A stretch of 51,640 nucleotides of DNA, taken from assembly GCA_030637745.1 (NCBI GenBank), contig DAOWFX010000042.1, positions 1-51,640 of the forward strand. Reading direction: 5' to 3'. Below the pieces are notes generated by a model, which saw only the letters and a program-made list of their open reading frames with translations, was not told where the DNA came from and did not search any database. This DNA is from JAGLOK01 sp023139005 (GTDB lineage: Bacteria; Bacillota; Clostridia; Christensenellales; UMGS416). The position numbers and the translations under genes were made by a program. Position 1 is the stretch's first letter. Every line of letters begins with the position of its first letter. This document shows, piece after piece, positions 1-7,083 of the stretch.

Positions 1-65
1 AATTTTACTTCTACTTGTCTTAACTTACTTATGATTTGTTCAGCTTTATAATTCTTTCTCGGCAT
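1..65 (-). CDS. IS3-family transposase OrfA, 5' fragment cut by window edge
   Basis: Read on the minus strand from the ATG at 63-65, the frame gives MPRKNYKAEQIISKLRQVEV and runs off the window. This closely resembles the N-terminus of IS3-family OrfA proteins (pattern MPRKRY-x-EQII-x-LRE), the helix-turn-helix subunit that binds the element's ends. An AAAAGGAGT ribosome binding site lies just upstream (71-80 read on the minus strand). Only 21 codons are visible, so the family is clear but the element and its integrity are not. The rest of the IS must lie to the left of the window. Confidence 0.7.
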   Translation of the reverse strand, partial: MPRKNYKAEQIISKLRQVEVK

Positions 66-402
66 TTTGTACTCCTTTTAATTATTATATCAGCTGCTTT
101 TCCTCACTTTCAACCCTGATGTGTTTTGAGGGGGCATGCCACTGTAGAGAAATAAATTTTATGTAATAATACGTCATTCACAAAGCAAAAAATACAATAG
201 ATTAAATACTATCACATAAAAAAAGTAGTTTTTTCATTTGCATGCTAAAGTTATTAATATAACGAATATAACTACTTCCTCTTATGGATTTATTATACTA
301 ACAAATTAAATATTGTAATTAAAATATACAGATGATAGAATTGTCATAGTGAATTACTTGTTTACTACACTATTTAAATTAATGATATGAGGTTTAACAA
401 TA
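66..402. other. AT-rich intergenic region with probable IS end and an inverted repeat
   Basis: There is no convincing gene here. On the minus strand the stretch TGGCATGCCCCCTCAAAAC starts at 141 with TG and a C-rich run, as IS3-family terminal repeats often do, so the IS outer end may lie near 141. The other end is not visible, so this is a guess. Further right, AAGTAGTT (223-230) and AACTACTT (270-277) form an exact 8-bp inverted repeat with a 39-nt loop. The remainder is very AT-rich and presumably holds the promoter of the gene at 403, but I could not pick a confident -35/-10 pair. Confidence 0.4.
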
Positions 403-2421
403 ATGATTTTCCTAGTACTGGCTCTTCTTTTAGTATCCGCGGCAACAATTACGCTATTATTTAAGATAGAAATTGAGAAATCACTCTTTATAGTAGTTTG
501 TTCAATCGTAATTATTCTTATGATTAGCGGTATAGTTGGATATTTGCTAATAGGGTATTATCTTATACTATGCTTGATGGCAGTCGGATTCATTTTGGCC
601 GTTGGGAAAATAATATTTAATAAAAAGACAAGAGCTGAATTCAATATCTTAGATTATATAACTCCTGGGGTAATTGTATTTATGCTTGCATCTGTTTTAT
701 ATGCATTTGTTATGCGTGGGAAAATGATTATGGTAACTGATGCTGCAGTTCATTGGGGATATGCAACAAAGTGCATGTATATAACTAATAATATCTATAA
801 TGGAATACAAACTTTGAGCATTCCAATTTTTAACTACTTTATTGTGAAGATTGCTGGCTTTGATGAAAGCTACCTTTTTGTAGGTAGATGGATTGTTATG
901 TGGGCCGCGATATGTTTACCGATTTCAAAAATCAAGTGGGATAAATGGTATAAAGCTTTAATTTATGCAGTGCTAGTATATATAATTTGTGGTACTATAA
1001 ACACGAAACCAATTCTTCATATGGATTTACCTTTGGGAATTTTCGCTGGAGCAATAGCTGCGCTGATAGCAATCGACTTCAAAGATAAGAAATCCTATAT
1101 AATAGTTGCTCTAGGGGTAATAGTACTAGGCAATATTAAAGCTGCTTCTGGATTAGAAATGGCTTTGTTCATATTCGGTCTTACTTTTATTGTTAGGTTC
1201 TCAGATAAAAACAATAAATTGAGTCGATATGATATTTTTGGATTTTCATTATTAGCAATAAGCTTGGTAGTTTCTGAAATCTTAAAAAGACTTACCATAA
1301 AAGACATATATTCAATTGTGGATATAGAGGCTTATATACCATTGAATTATCAAGATATGATTGCAAAATTAACTTCTGGTTCTATAATTCTTCTTTATAT
1401 AATAACACTTGTATCAATTATAGCTACTATACTTATATATAATAAAATATATAAAAAAAACAAAACAAAGATTACCAAAGTTGTATTATTAGTATCTTTA
1501 ATTTTAACTGGTATTTTTATAGTATTGACAGTATTTAAGCTGTACTCTAATATTTTTTCTGCACTATCTAATAGAGACCAGGTTCTTTTCATAACATATT
1601 GGGAGAAGTTTTTAACAAAAGGCTATTTCGGACGTCAAATAAGATGGTTATTAGGAATGTTAGCTGCCTATATAGTAAGCATATGTGTATTGTGTATCAA
1701 AAAAGAGTATGTTCTAAAAGTTTCTTTGCAATCAGCATATATCATAATATGCATATTTAGTTATTCTTTAATGCTTATATTAGCCTATCTTGCTGTATTT
1801 CCAGAAATAGAAGCTTCCGGATTTGCAGCAAATCATCGCTATATAGGTACAATAATTGTTTTTTCTGTAGTGTTGTTGACGGGGTATATAAGCCTATCAA
1901 ATGATATGTGGATTAATAAAAAATATCAAATCATCTGTGCTATGCTACTTCTAGCATTGGTGAGCCGCGATGCCCCTCTTTTAGGGAGTGCATACCACCT
2001 TAATGTCCGTGGTGAAGCAAACACACATTTGTCAGTTGTAGCCGATGCTGAAATTATTAAAACACATACAAACAAAGACGACAGAATATATTACATTAAC
2101 CAAAACTATGATGATTTCTATTTGAGTGGTTGGAGTACCAATGCCTGGATAAGATATGAAATTGCACCTCGATATTTAAACTGGCAAGATTGGTCGCTTG
2201 GTAGTGAGTATAATGATGTTGATAGATCTACCATTAATATTGAAAGTGATGAGTGGAGAGAGATTTTAGTTAAAGACTATGATTATATCTATATCTTTTC
2301 ATCAGATAACAAATTCTGGTCACGCTATGGTGAACTATTTGGTGTTGGACACAAGACTAATGCACGTGCGTTGTATGAAATAATTCCAGAAGGCAAATTA
2401 AAAATTGTTTGGCAAGAGTAA
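403..2421 (+). CDS. Polytopic membrane protein, possibly GT-C-type glycosyltransferase
   Basis: The 672-residue protein is dominated by hydrophobic segments, roughly a dozen or more between residues 1 and 540, followed by a soluble C-terminal domain of about 130 residues rich in Tyr, Trp and Asp. A short loop after an early helix carries an Asp in the context TDAAVHWGYATK. An acidic residue in the first extracellular loop is typical of GT-C enzymes, which use lipid-linked sugars. I do not recognise the exact family, and a polysaccharide-assembly membrane protein is the broader safe call. The start follows a weak GAGG. The gene is markedly AT-rich and sits beside an IS end, which suggests acquired DNA. 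Confidence 0.55.
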   Translation: MIFLVLALLLVSAATITLLFKIEIEKSLFIVVCSIVIILMISGIVGYLLIGYYLILCLMAVGFILAVGKIIFNKKTRAEFNILDYITPGVIVFMLASVLYAFVMRGKMIMVTDAAVHWGYATKCMYITNNIYNGIQTLSIPIFNYFIVKIAGFDESYLFVGRWIVMWAAICLPISKIKWDKWYKALIYAVLVYIICGTINTKPILHMDLPLGIFAGAIAALIAIDFKDKKSYIIVALGVIVLGNIKAASGLEMALFIFGLTFIVRFSDKNNKLSRYDIFGFSLLAISLVVSEILKRLTIKDIYSIVDIEAYIPLNYQDMIAKLTSGSIILLYIITLVSIIATILIYNKIYKKNKTKITKVVLLVSLILTGIFIVLTVFKLYSNIFSALSNRDQVLFITYWEKFLTKGYFGRQIRWLLGMLAAYIVSICVLCIKKEYVLKVSLQSAYIIICIFSYSLMLILAYLAVFPEIEASGFAANHRYIGTIIVFSVVLLTGYISLSNDMWINKKYQIICAMLLLALVSRDAPLLGSAYHLNVRGEANTHLSVVADAEIIKTHTNKDDRIYYINQNYDDFYLSGWSTNAWIRYEIAPRYLNWQDWSLGSEYNDVDRSTINIESDEWREILVKDYDYIYIFSSDNKFWSRYGELFGVGHKTNARALYEIIPEGKLKIVWQE

Positions 2422-2437
2422 AGTTCCTGCAATTTAC

Positions 2438-2466
2438 AAAGAAGCAGTCAACTGATTGCTTCTTTT
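2438..2466. terminator. Bidirectional terminator between convergent genes
   Basis: AAAGAAGCA (2438-2446) and TGCTTCTTTT (2457-2466) form a stem of nine or more base pairs, and the pairing extends inwards through TCA/TGA. It lies between two convergent genes and has A and T runs on its two sides, so it can serve both strands. Confidence 0.75.
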
Positions 2467-2487
2467 GATATTCTTGATAATGATAAA

Positions 2488-3021
2488 TCACTCCACTGGC
2501 ATCGACCAGTGCAATGTGTGAAACTTCCAGACACCTTCTTTTACCAGTACACCGGTCAACACCATATTGTATTGATAACCAATGCCTAAGTTTCTTTCAC
2601 GGAGTCTTCTAACACCAAAGTGAGAAGCTTCAAATATTCGATCATGTGCTATAACATTTTCCTTGTCTAATAGCTCTTTCATTTGATTGGCATAAAATTC
2701 CCATGCAGCATCATGGGGTGGAAGTTGCTCCAAGGTTGCGCTGAGTTTAAACCATGCGACATCGTTCTTTTCAGTGATGTGGATGTTACTCATATCAAAA
2801 TGCACTGCACCCCAATATGTCCAGTCAGATAATACAATGTCCTTGATTTCATCTTTGCCACGATACCATTCATACTTATCCGGAACTGTTGCACCAACGC
2901 CCAGCATTTGAACATCATCGTCATCACTGAATAACATCATAAATACATCAATGTTGTCTTTATCCCTAAGAGTGTACATCTCTTGAAATGTTTCAAATGT
3001 TTTGATGATGTCTTCATTCAT
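2488..3021 (-). CDS. NTF2/SnoaL-like fold protein
   Basis: This 177-residue soluble protein has the pattern of SnoaL-like/NTF2-like cone-barrel proteins. An N-terminal helix (TFETFQEMYTLRD) is followed by a segment on a damaging or activity value (DDDVQMLG), then a WYRGKDEIKD helix, and a C-terminal beta sheet ending WKFHTLHWS. Such proteins are often small-molecule hydrolases, isomerases or binding proteins, and no substrate can be assigned here. The start is supported by CGGAGTGA about seven bases upstream. It is transcribed alone, convergent with the membrane protein at 403. Confidence 0.65.
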   Translation of the reverse strand: MNEDIIKTFETFQEMYTLRDKDNIDVFMMLFSDDDDVQMLGVGATVPDKYEWYRGKDEIKDIVLSDWTYWGAVHFDMSNIHITEKNDVAWFKLSATLEQLPPHDAAWEFYANQMKELLDKENVIAHDRIFEASHFGVRRLRERNLGIGYQYNMVLTGVLVKEGVWKFHTLHWSMPVE

Positions 3022-3121
3022 ATCAAATCACTCCGTTTTGATTTTATTATATCATTGATGTGAGGATAGGTGTAGAAAAAACCATAATATAGGAATAAAA
3101 AAGATTGTTAAAAAAATGTCA

Positions 3122-3150
3122 TTGTATTTGAAAAAACAATATTGTATAAT
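3122..3150 (+). promoter_or_regulatory. Sigma-A-type promoter of the coiled-coil gene
   Basis: TTGTAT (3122-3127) is separated by 17 bases from a perfect TATAAT (3145-3150), about 35 bases before the gene starting at 3185. Confidence 0.6.
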
Positions 3151-3184
3151 ATCAATTACATAAAAGAATACTTGGAGGCTTGCT

Positions 3185-3484
3185 ATGAATCAGATTATTG
3201 AACTCGTAAGAAAAAAGAGCCATTTGTTGGTTGTCATCAACTCAATTGAGAAGTACATCAAAAACAAGTATTTTGATGAGAACCTCAGACAAGTATGGGA
3301 CGAATACAACAAAGAGCTTGAAACGATTGATGCAAAGCTTGCCGGCATGGATATTCCTGCACTAGAGGAGTTTGAGAATGAGAAGCTCAAGCTTAGAAAA
3401 CAAATTCATGGATTAGAAGAGGAACTAGGCAAATGCAACCAACAGGTCAAGGAACTTAACCAAATTGCCGCCAATCTAAAATAA
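3185..3484 (+). CDS. Small coiled-coil protein of unknown function
   Basis: This 99-residue, highly charged protein starts after a good TTGGAGG site. No signal peptide or membrane segment is visible. The second half (about residues 50-99) shows regular leucine spacing with Glu and Lys (EFENEKLKLRKQIHGLEEEL, then further Leu heptads), as expected of a coiled coil, and the first half contains a basic helix. I do not recognise the family. It has its own promoter and a strong terminator, so it is a monocistronic gene. Confidence 0.6.
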   Translation: MNQIIELVRKKSHLLVVINSIEKYIKNKYFDENLRQVWDEYNKELETIDAKLAGMDIPALEEFENEKLKLRKQIHGLEEELGKCNQQVKELNQIAANLK

Positions 3485-3509
3485 ATTTTTATAAAATTGA
3501 TATTGAATT

Positions 3510-3534
3510 AAAAACCCTGCATTGCAGGGTTTTT
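3510..3534 (+). terminator. Rho-independent terminator
   Basis: AAAAACCCTGCA and TGCAGGGTTTTT are perfect complements separated by one base, so the real loop is formed by the central bases. The T-run follows directly. It closes the coiled-coil gene. Confidence 0.85.
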
Positions 3535-3644
3535 GTTTTGCAAGTCTATAAAATGGTAATGCTTTTTAAATACAGAAACGCTAAAATTATAGTTGCAATA
3601 TAAGTACTCTTGAAGAGGCGATATAGTACTCTTTGAAATGTGTC

Positions 3645-3670
3645 GAAACCTAGAAATGGGTTTCTTTTTT
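3645..3670 (+). terminator. Second terminator, upstream of the Pycsar operon
   Basis: GAAACC (3645-3650) pairs with GGTTTC (3659-3664), followed by TTTTTT. No gene lies between this and the terminator at 3510. Either it is an insulator in front of the defence operon or it belongs to a short untranslated transcript starting after 3535. Confidence 0.6.
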
Positions 3671-3679
3671 GTGGGGTGA

Positions 3680-3709
3680 TTGTAAAATTGTGGGACGGAG
3701 TGGTATAAT
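3680..3709 (+). promoter_or_regulatory. Promoter of the Pycsar operon
   Basis: TTGTAA (3680-3685) is followed after 18 bases by a perfect TATAAT (3704-3709). The first cyclase begins at 3745 after an AAGGA site. Confidence 0.6.
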
Positions 3710-3744
3710 AGTAAAAGGCTAGTTTCAACAATAAGGATTTTTTT

Positions 3745-4410
3745 ATGAGTGATACAATTACAAAAACTGAATATGATATAGCTAAAAATGCAATTGAAAA
3801 CATATTGAGTGAACCTGTAGAAAAAATTACAATTCAAGATACCATTCCAACATCTGATGATTTATCTGACAACAATCAAGTTTTCAGAGGGAAACTATCA
3901 ATTTTATTTGTGGATATGCGTAAGTCATCTGAATTAACGGAAGATGAAGGAAATAAAACGATGGTTAAGATTTATAGAGCATTCACTAGGATTGTTATTC
4001 AAGCTATTAGATATTCTGGAGGGTATAGTAGACAATTTGCTGGTGATGGAATTATGGGAGTATTTCAGGATATTACAGATGAAGAAACTGATATAAAAAC
4101 AATGTCATCAAGCATGGCAATTAAGGCAGCAAGATATATTATTACGTTAGTTGATAAATGTTTAAATCCTCTTTTGGAAAAACACTTAAGAGGAATAAGC
4201 ATTACATGTAGTGTAGGTGTTTGTACAGGAAATATATTAATTACAAAGACTGGTATGAAAGGCAAAGAAGGAGATGCTTCAAGCGAAAATGAAACAGGTA
4301 TTGTTTGGGTAGGGAAAACAACAAATAATGCAAGTAGGTATTGCGCTTTAGCTAATGGTGGAGAGATATTTATTGATAACCAAACGTTTGATGAAAGTAT
4401 ATATAGATGA
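3745..4410 (+). CDS. pycC: Pycsar-type class III nucleotide cyclase, catalytic half (frameshifted)
   Basis: The product is a 221-residue class III adenylate/guanylate cyclase domain. Both metal-binding aspartates are present, D57 in FVDMRKSS and D101 in QFAGDGIMGVF. The transition-state pair is also intact (N194 and R198 in NNASR). In Pycsar defence such cyclases make cCMP or cUMP on phage infection and so open an effector, and the neighbouring PycTM-type gene makes that the best reading. The ORF stops at TGA 4408-4410 inside what should be the end of the cyclase fold. The expected continuation (DDNWTKTTKAKG) is in the next frame. Adding one TA unit to the (TA)4 tract at 4398-4405 would restore a 471-residue protein. 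Confidence 0.75.
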   Translation: MSDTITKTEYDIAKNAIENILSEPVEKITIQDTIPTSDDLSDNNQVFRGKLSILFVDMRKSSELTEDEGNKTMVKIYRAFTRIVIQAIRYSGGYSRQFAGDGIMGVFQDITDEETDIKTMSSSMAIKAARYIITLVDKCLNPLLEKHLRGISITCSVGVCTGNILITKTGMKGKEGDASSENETGIVWVGKTTNNASRYCALANGGEIFIDNQTFDESIYR

Positions 4411-5158
4411 CAACTGGACAAAGACAACTAAAGCAAAAGGAACAAAAGCTTATGATGGATATTTAGCTAGAGATTATTATCTTGAATTAAATGGTGAAAT
4501 AGAAACTACTACAATAAAAGCGACAATTCAAGACGATATCGAAAATACTTTTGTTCAGGATATTTTTGAAAATATGACAAAGGACTCTGAAGTATTAATC
4601 AATGATTTAGGAAAGAAAACTGAAGAACTTATTACTAAGCTCTGCGAATTGGTAAAAAGAGAAGAAAAAATAAGATTAGATGAAACTGCTAATAGCAAGA
4701 AGGAAGCAAGGTTGAGGACTAAACAGATTGAGGTTGATAAAAAAGAAAAGCAAAATTATAAAGATGAATATGATTTAATAAAAAAAATATTCCTCAAAGC
4801 TTTTTGTAATAAAGAATTCATAATAGCAATGAAAGAAAAAATTTGGAATGAACAGATTGATCGCTTATTTGAGGTAGGTAAAGAAATTGGAATGAGTGCA
4901 AGTGAAGTAAAAATAAATGCTTGTGATGATTTAGTTAGAATATATTTCCATTTAGAAATGCATGAAAAAGCATATGACTTTTTATGCATAGAAGCTGAAC
5001 ATCGTTCCAACATTTATGAAAGTGATGTTAGTAAAGTATTAGAAAAAGTTATCTATAGGACTACATTGAGAGAAAAAATTGAAAGACGTTTGCAAACTAA
5101 AATAACCGAAAAACATAGTATTGAGCTTAAAAAATGTTTAGAACTAGTTAACAAATAA
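4355..5158 (+). CDS. C-terminal half of the first cyclase (AGS-C-like region), in a shifted frame
   Basis: From about 4398 this frame continues the cyclase domain (WTKTTKAKG, then YDGYLARDYYLEL). It then runs into a charged helical linker (about residues 70-135, likely coiled coil) and an alpha-helical C-terminal region. Cyclases of Pycsar and related systems often carry a C-terminal helical sensor (AGS-C), and I infer that role here from position only. No ribosome binding site precedes the available ATG codons at 4355 or 4391. Separate translation is therefore doubtful, and the piece is probably expressed only with frame restoration or slippage. Confidence 0.55.
   Translation: MVERYLLITKRLMKVYIDDNWTKTTKAKGTKAYDGYLARDYYLELNGEIETTTIKATIQDDIENTFVQDIFENMTKDSEVLINDLGKKTEELITKLCELVKREEKIRLDETANSKKEARLRTKQIEVDKKEKQNYKDEYDLIKKIFLKAFCNKEFIIAMKEKIWNEQIDRLFEVGKEIGMSASEVKINACDDLVRIYFHLEMHEKAYDFLCIEAEHRSNIYESDVSKVLEKVIYRTTLREKIERRLQTKITEKHSIELKKCLELVNK
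4398..4405 (+). repeat. (TA)4 dinucleotide tract at the frameshift
   Basis: Four TA units lie exactly where the two halves of the first cyclase part company. Five units would keep the frame open (reading DESIYIDDNW), while four give DESIYR and a stop. This is a plausible slippage site. Confidence 0.7.
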
Positions 5159-5176
5159 GAAAATAGGAGGAAAGGC

Positions 5177-5710
5177 ATGAGTAAAAATAAAATAAAAAAA
5201 TCAGAAGCACTCGACATATTGGATAGAATAATTGGCTTTGTATATAATGCAGATACTAAAGCTTCAATTGCTTTAGGTATTTTCGGAGCATTTCTTACAA
5301 TTATTATTACAGGTGATAGTATTGATAATATTAAAGGAATAGTCGAAGCATCATCTGATAGTGGTAAATTTCTTGACTGTATTTTCTTGATTATTTGTGC
5401 ATTGGCAATTATTTCATTTGTTGTTGGAATGTATAAATTAGTTAGAGTTCTTTTTCCAAATATAACAATTGCAAGAGAATCAAATATTTTCTTTGGTAGT
5501 ATTGCTAAAAATAAATCGTATAAAGAATATAAAAGCAAATTAGAGAATTTAAGCAAAGAAGATTATTTGAAAGATATAACATCACAAATATATATTAATT
5601 CTAAAATTTGTACTAATAAGTTCAAGAATTTCAAGTTCGGTATACTATTTGCTGGGTGTAGTACTATTGTATTTTTGATTATGTATTTGATTGGTTATTT
5701 AGCTTATTAG
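5177..5710 (+). CDS. pycTM: PycTM-type Pycsar membrane effector
   Basis: This 177-residue protein has the hallmark N-terminal segment of Pycsar transmembrane effectors, LDRIIGFVYNADTKASIALG: a helix, then a D-x-K-A stretch leading into a membrane helix. Further hydrophobic segments lie at about residues 75-98 and 153-175, with a charged cytosolic loop between. In characterised systems these effectors bind a cyclic pyrimidine nucleotide and disrupt the inner membrane, stopping phage growth. It follows the cyclase with a GGAGG site and 18 bases of spacing, and lies 11 bases before a second cyclase. The whole block is far more AT-rich than the fatty acid genes to its right, consistent with horizontal transfer. 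Confidence 0.85.
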   Translation: MSKNKIKKSEALDILDRIIGFVYNADTKASIALGIFGAFLTIIITGDSIDNIKGIVEASSDSGKFLDCIFLIICALAIISFVVGMYKLVRVLFPNITIARESNIFFGSIAKNKSYKEYKSKLENLSKEDYLKDITSQIYINSKICTNKFKNFKFGILFAGCSTIVFLIMYLIGYLAY

Positions 5711-5721
5711 GAGGAAATGGT

Positions 5722-6465
5722 TTGGCATCATATGATTATAAGGCAGGCAAGAAAAGAGTAAAGGAAATCCTAAATAACGACTTAGATGTAATTGGGGAAA
5801 ATAGACTTCCTACTGATGAAAAATTCACATTCGATAATTCATACAAAAGCTGGGTATCTGCTATATTTGTTGATATTAGAGATTCTTCAATTTTATTTAC
5901 AGATGAAGATGAGAAAAAGGTGTCAAAGATAATTAGAAGTTTCACATCCGAAGTTGTAGAAATCTTAAAAGGTGATGATAATTTACGAGAAATTGGAATA
6001 AGAGGAGATTGCGTATATTCTGTCTATACTACTCCTTATTTAAATGATGAGCATGAAATTTTTGAAAAATGTGTAATGATAAATACGTATATGGAAATGC
6101 TTAATAAACTATTAAAAGAAAAAAGTTTTCCTGAAATATTTGTTGGAATTGGTGTATCAACTGCAATGGAAATGGTGGTAAAAGCAGGTCGTAAAGATGC
6201 TGGAATTAACAATAAAGTTTGGATTGGTGATGCGGTATCAAAAGCTTCAAACTTATCTTCTTTAGGCAATAAAGGTATTATAGGGGCAATGGTTTTTTCA
6301 AGCTTTAGCTATGATTGTTTTATTGATATAGAAATAAAAAATAGTGGAGAAGAAGCAAAAAAATGGTTCAAGAGGGAGTATAAAGAAGAATATGGCACGT
6401 ACTATCACTCATCAATTACTTTTACAGAATTCATTAGATGGATAAATGAGGGCATGAGTAATTAA
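5722..6465 (+). CDS. pycC: Second class III nucleotide cyclase of the Pycsar operon
   Basis: This 247-residue cyclase-domain protein most likely starts at TTG 5722, seven bases after a perfect AGGAGG, because the nearby ATG at 5717 is out of frame. Both metal aspartates are present: D51 in FVDIRDSS and D96 in GIRGDCVYS, with nearly the same spacing as in the first cyclase. The motif that normally reads N-x-A-x-R is SKASN here (S173 and N177), so the usual Asn and Arg transition-state ligands are missing. It may still be a divergent uridylate or cytidylate cyclase, or a regulatory paralogue. It lacks the long C-terminal helical region of the first cyclase. Confidence 0.75.
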   Translation: MASYDYKAGKKRVKEILNNDLDVIGENRLPTDEKFTFDNSYKSWVSAIFVDIRDSSILFTDEDEKKVSKIIRSFTSEVVEILKGDDNLREIGIRGDCVYSVYTTPYLNDEHEIFEKCVMINTYMEMLNKLLKEKSFPEIFVGIGVSTAMEMVVKAGRKDAGINNKVWIGDAVSKASNLSSLGNKGIIGAMVFSSFSYDCFIDIEIKNSGEEAKKWFKREYKEEYGTYYHSSITFTEFIRWINEGMSN

Positions 6466-6798
6466 CCTTTCCGCCAACAGGTGAAATATTCAAATCTAAA
6501 CGTCCCCAATTGTCCATGGAGGAAATTCGAGCATCGAATTTGATCCTTGGGAATTGATCTAAAAGTTTTGATTACAAAACTTACTAGAGTCTGCTAACAA
6601 CAAAAGTTTGTAGCATACAGTGAGTGGCAGAAGTACAAAGTACTTTGAGAGCTCACTGAGCTGTGCACCGAAGCAAATCTCATATCGAATTGCATCAAGG
6701 CAAATGGAATGAAGAAAGTTCTCCCACCGACAGGTGAACATCACGTTAGTGGAGCCCGTATGGCAACACGAAACCCACCCGTGCGAATCGCGCGATAA

Positions 6799-6894
6799 GT
6801 CTCGTATGGTAATACAGGATACTATCTACTTGGAACACTCTTTAGTTTGCTGGCTGCTATTATCCCATTCTTGATTCTTTGGAAGATTGTATAA
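6799..6894 (+). pseudogene. C-terminal remnant of a membrane protein
   Basis: The frame ending at TAA 6892-6894 is open for 31 codons back to a stop at 6796-6798. It encodes VSYGNTG followed by a hydrophobic helix (YYLLGTLFSLLAAIIPFLIL) and a final WKIV. A single membrane helix followed directly by a short charged tail resembles the end of an MFS or other transporter. No start or upstream portion remains, so I treat it as debris. It could also be chance. Confidence 0.35.
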
Positions 6895-7019
6895 TCTACA
6901 AGAAATTGATATACGGAAGAACAATGGATTGCAAAAAAGATAATAAACACGCAGCGAAAAACCAACTTTTCATACCAAAATTGCAAATGTGAACACGATG
7001 CAAACAGCACTTTGGCAAA

Positions 7020-7048
7020 TTGACATTCGCCATATAATATGATACATT
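7020..7048 (+). promoter_or_regulatory. Candidate fabT promoter
   Basis: TTGACA (7020-7025), 17 bases, then TACATT (7043-7048). An alternative -10, TATAAT (7033-7038), has only a poor upstream partner (TTGGCA at 15 bases). Either choice starts transcription before the ATG at 7084. Confidence 0.5.
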
Positions 7049-7053
7049 ACATG

Positions 7054-7068
7054 AATCGATTATCGAAT
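7054..7068 (+). promoter_or_regulatory. Candidate FabT operator (autoregulation)
   Basis: AATCGATTATCGAAT contains the perfect dyad TCGATTATCGA. It matches the streptococcal FabT box core (TTTGA-TTA-TCAAA) except for symmetric C/G changes. It lies between the fabT promoter and the ATG at 7084, where a repressor of its own gene would bind. Confidence 0.45.
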
Positions 7069-7083
7069 AATTTGAGGTCCAAA

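Larger units (their letters stand above)
6466..7083. other. Gene-poor, decayed region between the Pycsar island and fabT
   Basis: No intact gene is visible. Two short direct repeats (CCGCCAACAGGTGAA at 6471 and CCACCGACAGGTGAA near 6724) would each encode PPTGE in short open stretches, which looks like remnants of a duplicated sequence. AATTCGAGCATCGAATT (near 6523) is a small palindrome. A longer stem pairs CAGTGAG (6618-6624) with CTCACTG (6652-6658) and encloses AAGTAC-AAA-GTACTT (6631-6645). CGTATGG-AA-AC occurs twice (near 6757 and 6803). The right part contains a membrane-protein tail, annotated separately. Confidence 0.5.

Noticed and set aside
4355..4410. Second cyclase half as an independent gene from ATG 4355
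   Set aside because: There is no ribosome binding site, the first 15 residues match nothing, and the frame continues the cyclase fold of the upstream ORF.
7039..7083. Longer FabT starting at ATG 7039 or 7051
   Set aside because: These ATGs overlap the -10 region or operator candidate; ATG 7084 has a better spaced AGGT and gives a normal MarR length.
6466..7083. tRNA gene or CRISPR repeat in the gene-poor stretch
   Set aside because: No cloverleaf fits and the repeats are too few and too irregular for an array.
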